This document shows positions 17,823-21,917 of a DNA stretch of 21,917 nucleotides, in pieces. Below the pieces are notes generated by a model, which saw only the letters and a program-made list of their open reading frames with translations, was not told the origin of the DNA and ran no database searches. The translations under genes and the position numbers were made by a program. Every line of letters starts with the position of its first letter. Positions within the stretch are counted from its first letter, which is position 1. Source of the stretch: CAIOYC01 sp038327995 (GTDB lineage Bacteria > Pseudomonadota > Alphaproteobacteria > Caulobacterales > Caulobacteraceae); the NCBI GenBank assembly GCA_038327995.1, contig JBBQLP010000043.1, forward strand, positions 1-21,917. The letters are read 5' to 3'.

Positions 17823-18137
17823 TCAAACCCTCTTGTCGTCGAACATCATCATCGTCACGTCGCTCTCGTTGGGGGCGAAGTTGCGGACGTCGGCGGCGGT
17901 CGCGACACCCTCCGGACTGGCGAAGGCGGCGCCCACGGCGGCCATGTCGTCGAACGTCAGGGTGGCGATCAGGTGCGTGCCCGAGGGTCCGGCGGGCGTG
18001 GCGATGGGTCCGGCGTTGACCTCATAGGCGCGCAGGCCCGGAAGGGTCTTGGCGAGAGGAACGTGGGTTCCGTAATAGTAAGCGTCGAAGGCGGCGGGGT
18101 CTTTGGGCGTCTTGTAGAGCACCATCAGCTTGGCCAT
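17823..18137 (-). CDS. EthD-family small protein
   Basis: The 104-residue product fits the EthD family of dimeric alpha+beta barrel proteins, with the signature segment YKTPKDPAAFDAYYYGTHVP (residues 8-27) and a following LPGLRAYEVN. Members have been linked to ether breakdown and other uses, but the biochemical role of most is unknown. ATG at 18137 is chosen because GGAGGA lies about 8 nt upstream; the frame extends to 18185 without support. No signal peptide. It begins 63 bp past the LytTR regulator stop on the same strand and has its own likely terminator at 17748-17775. Confidence 0.82.
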   Translation of the reverse strand: MAKLMVLYKTPKDPAAFDAYYYGTHVPLAKTLPGLRAYEVNAGPIATPAGPSGTHLIATLTFDDMAAVGAAFASPEGVATAADVRNFAPNESDVTMMMFDDKRV

Positions 18138-18200
18138 GTCGTCTTCCTCCCGGTCGCCGCAGTGCTGCGCGCATTGAGACCCCAATATACAGGGCGACGC

Positions 18201-19022
18201 TCAGGCGTCGAGCCAGCCCGCCGCGCGTAGCCGCGCGATGGAGGCGCGGGAGACTGGTACGTCCAGACCGTTCGCCAGTCTAAGTCGAAGGTTGCGACCT
18301 TCGCTGGTGCAGCCGATCACCGCCGCCCGCGCCACCCACCACGAGCGGTGAACCAGCATCCCCTCCGTGTCGCCAAGCTCGGCCATGGCCTCTTTCAACG
18401 GCATCAGGATAAGGTCGGAGCCCTCCACCGTGTGCGCCCGCACGTAGTGGTCCTCCATCTGCAGACACAAAAGCTTGTGGCCGAGGCGGGGCGGCAGGCG
18501 ATCAAGGAAACGGGCGCCGCCGATGGGAGATGTTGAAGTCGTTGGTGTGGGGGCAGGGGACGTTTCCCCTCGCGCGGCCTGGTAGTGGGCGGCGTAACGC
18601 CCTGACCTGCCCGTCAGAAAATAGTAACCGAAAGCGCAGGGCTCGCTGATCGCCAGTGTCTGAGCATACCAGACTAGAAACGGTCCCACCCGTCCGTGGT
18701 TGCCCGGCCAGACGGCGGCGGAGAAGAGCGAAATGGTCAGGCCCAGCGGCAGGGCTCCGATGGCGACGCCTAGGGGCAAGGCGAACCACACCGGCAGGTC
18801 GAGCCGACCGCTGGCCCGCAGCGACAGCCGCACGATCACGGACAGCATGATCCAGCCGATCCAAAGGTTGGCGATCCAGTAGAAGACCCGCAGCTCCAAA
18901 GGGCCGCCGTTGAAGCTGCCGAACGGACCGATCACTCCCAGGAACACGCCTACTCCCGTGGCGATCGCCAGATCCTGCGCCCATTCGCGCGAAGACGGGA
19001 AGAGACCGACGGGGAAGTTCAT
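18201..19022 (-). CDS. Membrane-bound LytTR transcription regulator
   Basis: The product (273 residues from ATG 19022) has about four hydrophobic segments (about 17-35, 45-65, 78-104, 113-136), a Pro/Thr-rich linker, and a C-terminal LytTR DNA-binding domain (about 175-270) with the typical MEDHYVRAHT, VHRSWWVAR and RLANGLDVPVSR blocks. Such proteins act as one-component membrane regulators; target and signal are unknown. The frame stays open to a GTG at 19235, overlapping the divergent gene, but the added N-terminus is polar and lies over a REP-like palindrome, so I start at 19022, although no good ribosome site precedes it. The divergent YciB/IspZ-type gene is a natural candidate target. 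Confidence 0.82.
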   Translation of the reverse strand: MNFPVGLFPSSREWAQDLAIATGVGVFLGVIGPFGSFNGGPLELRVFYWIANLWIGWIMLSVIVRLSLRASGRLDLPVWFALPLGVAIGALPLGLTISLFSAAVWPGNHGRVGPFLVWYAQTLAISEPCAFGYYFLTGRSGRYAAHYQAARGETSPAPTPTTSTSPIGGARFLDRLPPRLGHKLLCLQMEDHYVRAHTVEGSDLILMPLKEAMAELGDTEGMLVHRSWWVARAAVIGCTSEGRNLRLRLANGLDVPVSRASIARLRAAGWLDA

Positions 19023-19061
19023 AAGGCTTGTGTAACCTTGCTTGATCGCCCCCCGCAATCG

Positions 19062-19083
19062 CCTCTCCCCTCGAAGGGAAAGG
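19062..19083. repeat. REP-like imperfect palindrome
   Basis: CCTCTCCC (19062-19069) and GGGAAAGG (19076-19083) pair with one mismatch around a 6-nt loop. Palindromes of this CCTCTCCC/GGGAGAGG kind are common dispersed intergenic repeats in high-GC alphaproteobacteria. It lies in the gap between the divergent LytTR and YciB/IspZ genes. Confidence 0.4.
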
Positions 19084-19185
19084 AAGCCATCCGCCCATCC
19101 GCGAACCCGCTCGCCCGGCGGCGCAGGGGCGGTGGCGGAAAGGCGCAGCCCGTGGTCTGCCGCAGCCATCGCAACCGAGGCCCCC

Positions 19186-19830
19186 ATGACCCAGCTTTCC
19201 CAAGTCCAACCTGAAGCCTTCCCTGAAGTCGCCACCGCGCCGCCAGCCCGTTACGTCCACCCCCTGTTCCATGCCGGTAAGTGGCTGCTCGCCGACCTTC
19301 TCTCGACCCTCCTATTCGTGGGCGTCTATGCAGCGACCCACAGTGTTCTGGCCGCCGCCGCGTTGGGGATCGCTGTCGGGATCGGCCAGATCGGCTACCT
19401 GAAGCTGCGGCGCTCCCCCATCGACGCCATGCAGTGGATGAGCCTCGGCCTCGTGATCGTGTTCGGCGGCGCGTCGCTCATCACCCACGATCCGCGTTTC
19501 GTGATGCTGAAGCCGACGCTGGTCTATTGCGCCGTCGGGACGGTGATGCTGAAGCCCGGCTGGATGACACGCTATATGCCGCCGGTGGCTCTGACCTGGA
19601 GCCGCGATGTGGTGGTCGTGTTCGGCTACCTCTGGGCCGCCATGATGTTCGCCACGGCCGCGCTCAACCTCGGTCTGGTGGCCCATGGCGATACCAAGCT
19701 CTGGGCCTGGTTCCTTGGCGTCTTCCCGATTGGCTCGAAGATCGCGCTGATCGGCGTGCAGTATGGCGCGACCCGGTGGGTCACGATTCGGCGAATGCGC
19801 GCGGCGGCTGGGGCCTTCACACACGGTTAA
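19186..19830 (+). CDS. YciB/IspZ-type inner-membrane septation protein
   Basis: The 214-residue product has five or six membrane helices and matches the intracellular septation protein A (YciB/IspZ) family, with the central D-P-R-F-x-M-L-K-P-T-L block (about 99-110) and a conserved FHAGKW near the start. The family is tied to cell-envelope upkeep and division in other bacteria, but its activity is not settled. ATG at 19186 follows GAGG at about 5 nt; the frame is open upstream to 19042 but that part overlaps the REP-like repeat. It diverges from the LytTR gene and stops 42 bp before fliI, so it may be co-transcribed with fliI-fliJ. Confidence 0.78.
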   Translation: MTQLSQVQPEAFPEVATAPPARYVHPLFHAGKWLLADLLSTLLFVGVYAATHSVLAAAALGIAVGIGQIGYLKLRRSPIDAMQWMSLGLVIVFGGASLITHDPRFVMLKPTLVYCAVGTVMLKPGWMTRYMPPVALTWSRDVVVVFGYLWAAMMFATAALNLGLVAHGDTKLWAWFLGVFPIGSKIALIGVQYGATRWVTIRRMRAAAGAFTHG

Positions 19831-19872
19831 AGAGCACTGAACGACACTGGCGGCTCAGAACCGGGGCCGCCC

Positions 19873-21246
19873 TTGCGCAATCTCATCTCCGCCGTCGAAC
19901 GCATCGATCCGCTGACCGTCTCCGGGCGGGTGGCGGCGGTGAACGGGCTGTTGATCGAGGCGCGGGGCGGGCTCTCTCGCCTGTCAGTCGGCGCGCGAGC
20001 CGAGGTTGAGCGGGGCAGGGGGCTGCCGCGCCTGCCCGCCGAAGTGGTAGGCTTCCGTGATGCGCGCGCGCTCCTGATGCCGTTCGGTCCGGTCGAGGGC
20101 GTGGCGCCGGGGGCGGAGATCACCATCATGCCGGAGGGAGCGTCCGTGCGCCCGACCCTCGCGTGGCGCGGGCGGATCATCGACGCTTTCGGCCAACCCA
20201 TCGACGGCAAGGGCTCGCTCCCGCAAGGCCCCGTCGCCTATCCCCTCCGCGCCCCGCCGCCGCCCGCCCATGCGCGCGGTCGGGTGGGCGCCCGGCTCGA
20301 TCTCGGCGTCAGGGCCATGGACGTCTTCACCACCACCTGCCGGGGCCAGCGGCTGGGCATCTTCGCGGGCTCCGGCGTCGGCAAGAGCGTGCTGCTTTCC
20401 ATGCTGGCGCGAGAGGCGACCTGCGATGCGGTGGTCGTCGGCCTGATCGGCGAGCGGGGCCGCGAGGTGCGCGAGTTCATCGAAGAGACGCTGGGCGAGG
20501 CGGGGCTGAAGCGCGCCATAGTGGTGGTCGCCACGTCGGACGAGCCCGCTCTGAAACGGCGTCAGGCCGCTTACCTCACTATGGCCATAGCTGAGTTCCT
20601 GCGCGATCAGGACCTGGAGGTGCTCTGCCTGATGGACAGCGTCACCCGCTTCGCCATGGCCCAACGCGAGATCGGGCTGGCGGCGGGCGAGCCTCCCACC
20701 ACCAAGGGCTACACGCCCACCGTCTTCACCGAACTGCCCAAGCTTCTGGAGCGCGCCGGACCGGGGCCGGTCAGGCCCGACGGCACGCAGGCAGGCCCCA
20801 TCACCGGGATGTTTACCGTCCTGGTGGACGGAGACGACCACAACGAGCCCATCGCCGACGCTGTGCGCGGTATCCTCGACGGCCACATCGTCATGGAGCG
20901 CGCCATCGCCGAGCGCGGCCGCTTTCCCGCTATCAATGTCCTGAAGTCCATCAGCCGCACCATGCCGGGCTGTCAGGGCATGGAGGAGCGCGAGGTTGTG
21001 CGCGGCGCACGCCAGGCCCTGTCGTCCTACGCCAATATGGAGGAGCTGATCCGTATCGGCGCCTATCGCACCGGCTCCGACCCGCAGGTGGACCGGGCCA
21101 TCGTCCTGAACCCGATGCTGGAAACCTTCCTCGGGCAGGACAAGGACGAGACCATGTCGCTGGACGAGAGCTTCAACCGGCTGGCCGCCATCCTCACTGA
21201 TGTGCCCGCGCCTGTCTCCGCGCAGCTCGCCGGGGCGTTTGCATGA
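19873..21246 (+). CDS. fliI: Flagellar export ATPase FliI
   Basis: FliI is the cytoplasmic hexameric ATPase of the flagellar type III export apparatus. The 457-residue product (normal length) has the F1-beta-like fold: Walker A AGSGVGKS at 165-172, GERGRE at 193-198, and Walker B ending at Asp255 (LCLMDSVTRFA). The block PPTTKGYTPTVF and the SYANMEELIRIGAY region are family signatures. The start is TTG at 19873, since the frame is closed upstream and no ATG lies near the family N-terminus (IERIDPL-like at 8-14). It overlaps fliJ by 4 bp (ATGA), so the two are translationally coupled. Confidence 0.96.
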   Translation: MRNLISAVERIDPLTVSGRVAAVNGLLIEARGGLSRLSVGARAEVERGRGLPRLPAEVVGFRDARALLMPFGPVEGVAPGAEITIMPEGASVRPTLAWRGRIIDAFGQPIDGKGSLPQGPVAYPLRAPPPPAHARGRVGARLDLGVRAMDVFTTTCRGQRLGIFAGSGVGKSVLLSMLAREATCDAVVVGLIGERGREVREFIEETLGEAGLKRAIVVVATSDEPALKRRQAAYLTMAIAEFLRDQDLEVLCLMDSVTRFAMAQREIGLAAGEPPTTKGYTPTVFTELPKLLERAGPGPVRPDGTQAGPITGMFTVLVDGDDHNEPIADAVRGILDGHIVMERAIAERGRFPAINVLKSISRTMPGCQGMEEREVVRGARQALSSYANMEELIRIGAYRTGSDPQVDRAIVLNPMLETFLGQDKDETMSLDESFNRLAAILTDVPAPVSAQLAGAFA

Positions 21247-21653
21247 GCTGGACCGCCTCGCTCATCCGCATCCGTGAGTTCGAGATCGAGACCCTGAGGA
21301 AGCGGCTGAAGGCCATCCTCGACCGCCACGCCGCTAGTGAAGCAGCACTCATGGCGTTGGAAACGGAAATCCAGCGCGAAGTCGCCCACGCCAGCGCCCA
21401 CGCCGAGGCTGGCTGGTATCTGGTCGGCTTCCGGGAAGGGGCCAAGGCCCGCCGGGTGAAGATCGAAGCCGATCTCAGGGCCTGCACGGTGGAGGAAACC
21501 GGAGCCCGCGACGCGCTGCAGGAGGGTTTCGAGGCCCTGAAAAAAGTCGAGCAGGTGGCCGACGGCATGGCCCTCGCCGCCAAAAAAGAAGAGCGACGCC
21601 GCGATACCCAGGCCCTGGACGAGATCGCGCTAAGGCGGAGGGTAGTGGGGTAG
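21243..21653 (+). CDS. fliJ: Flagellar export chaperone FliJ
   Basis: The 136-residue product is almost entirely helical, charged and rich in Ala, Glu, Lys and Arg, as expected for FliJ, the coiled-coil protein that inserts into the FliI ring and helps dock export substrates. FliJ sequences are poorly conserved, so the call rests on length, coiled-coil composition and its ATGA overlap with fliI. No signal peptide or membrane helix is present. Confidence 0.85.
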   Translation: MSWTASLIRIREFEIETLRKRLKAILDRHAASEAALMALETEIQREVAHASAHAEAGWYLVGFREGAKARRVKIEADLRACTVEETGARDALQEGFEALKKVEQVADGMALAAKKEERRRDTQALDEIALRRRVVG

Positions 21654-21693
21654 GCGCGTTTAGCGAATGCAATGCGCTGTCGCCAATCGCGCC
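21653..21693 (+). terminator. Nested hairpin after fliJ, weak terminator candidate
   Basis: GGCGCG (21653-21658) can pair with CGCGCC (21688-21693), with an inner AGCG/CGCT stem (21662-21665, 21675-21678). It starts at the last base of the fliJ stop. No U-run follows, so it is only a candidate. Confidence 0.25.
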
Positions 21694-21739
21694 AGCCGAC
21701 CTGACCCCCAATCTGAACGGCAGATAACAAACCTGCTCA

Positions 21740-21764
21740 GGAACCGCTCATTGCAGAAATGTTT
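21740..21764 (+). promoter_or_regulatory. Possible ECF-type promoter (GGAAC ... TGTT)
   Basis: GGAAC at 21740-21744 is followed after 15-16 nt by TGTTT (21760-21764). The general stress sigma factor of alphaproteobacteria uses GGAAC-N16/17-CGTT, so this is a near match with one base off in the -10 and slightly short spacing. It lies 48 bp before the exported-protein start at 21812. Confidence 0.3.
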
Positions 21765-21811
21765 CTATCGCTTCACCCCAGACACGGGGCCAACTTTTTG
21801 GAGTGAAGAAA

Positions 21812-21917
21812 ATGACCAAGTGGATGATCGCCCTTCTGGCGAGCGGCACGCTGGTCGCCGCCGTCCCTGCTATCGCTCAGGCCCACGACGACGACGAGTG
21901 GAACAACGGCGGAGCTA
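21812..21917 (+). CDS. Exported protein, 5' end only
   Basis: Only the first 35 codons are in the window. ATG at 21812 follows GGAG at 8 nt. The visible sequence is a clear Sec signal peptide: basic start MTKW, hydrophobic core, and a likely cleavage after AIAQA (about residue 24), followed by a His/Asp-rich mature start (HDDDEW). The protein is periplasmic or secreted. Metal-related small exported proteins often begin in this way, but too little is visible to assign a family. Confidence 0.7.
   Translation, partial: MTKWMIALLASGTLVAAVPAIAQAHDDDEWNNGGA

Noticed and set aside
19023..19235. N-terminal extension of the LytTR gene up to GTG 19235
   Set aside because: It would overlap the divergent gene and run through a REP-like palindrome; its residues are polar, repetitive and unlike a membrane protein start.

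Overview
This window comes from the chromosome of a high-GC alphaproteobacterium, most likely a member of the Caulobacterales (Caulobacter/Brevundimonas/Phenylobacterium type). The evidence is a near-canonical CtrA cell-cycle regulator with an Ala-Ala C-terminus, an unusually dense cluster of GANTC (CcrM methylation) sites in front of ctrA, a TipF-like EAL protein, the alphaproteobacterial lipoprotein BamF beside lspA, and a fliI-fliJ flagellar pair. There is no rRNA, tRNA, CRISPR array, insertion sequence, phage gene or integrase in it. Most of the window is core chromosome.

Layout. From 21 to about 19020 every gene reads on the minus strand. In order of transcription (right to left) they are: LytTR membrane regulator, EthD-like protein, di-haem cytochrome lipoprotein, exported M20 peptidase, ctrA, membrane-anchored M28 peptidase, tipF-like gene, HAD hydrolase, MaoC dehydratase, ribF, S1C serine protease, ileS, lspA, bamF, epoxide-hydrolase-like protein, prolyl aminopeptidase, and a small membrane protein. 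The last three kilobases reverse: a YciB/IspZ-type membrane protein diverges from the LytTR gene and is followed by fliI and fliJ with a 4-bp overlap. The start of an exported protein runs off the right edge. No gap between genes exceeds 300 bases; the longest is 15775-16046 and it is rich in TGCAA repeats and inverted repeats.

How the genes fit together. CtrA is the cell-cycle master regulator of this group; TipF positions the flagellum; FliI and FliJ power and feed flagellar export. All lie within about 11 kb, so cell cycle, polarity and motility genes are linked here. The lspA-bamF pair couples lipoprotein maturation with a lipoprotein of the outer-membrane assembly machine, and other genes here encode possible lipoproteins (the cytochrome, and less surely the M28 peptidase). 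The tipF-HAD-maoC-ribF run has gaps of 36, 28 and 3 bases and is probably co-transcribed.

I see no convincing new multi-gene system. The items most worth a second look are the ctrA promoter (six GANTC sites in 138 bp, a CtrA-box-like site and an inverted repeat that contains two of the GANTC sites), two low-GC patches inside ileS, the TGCAA-rich region in front of the M20 peptidase, and the stacked palindromes at the end of the cytochrome gene.
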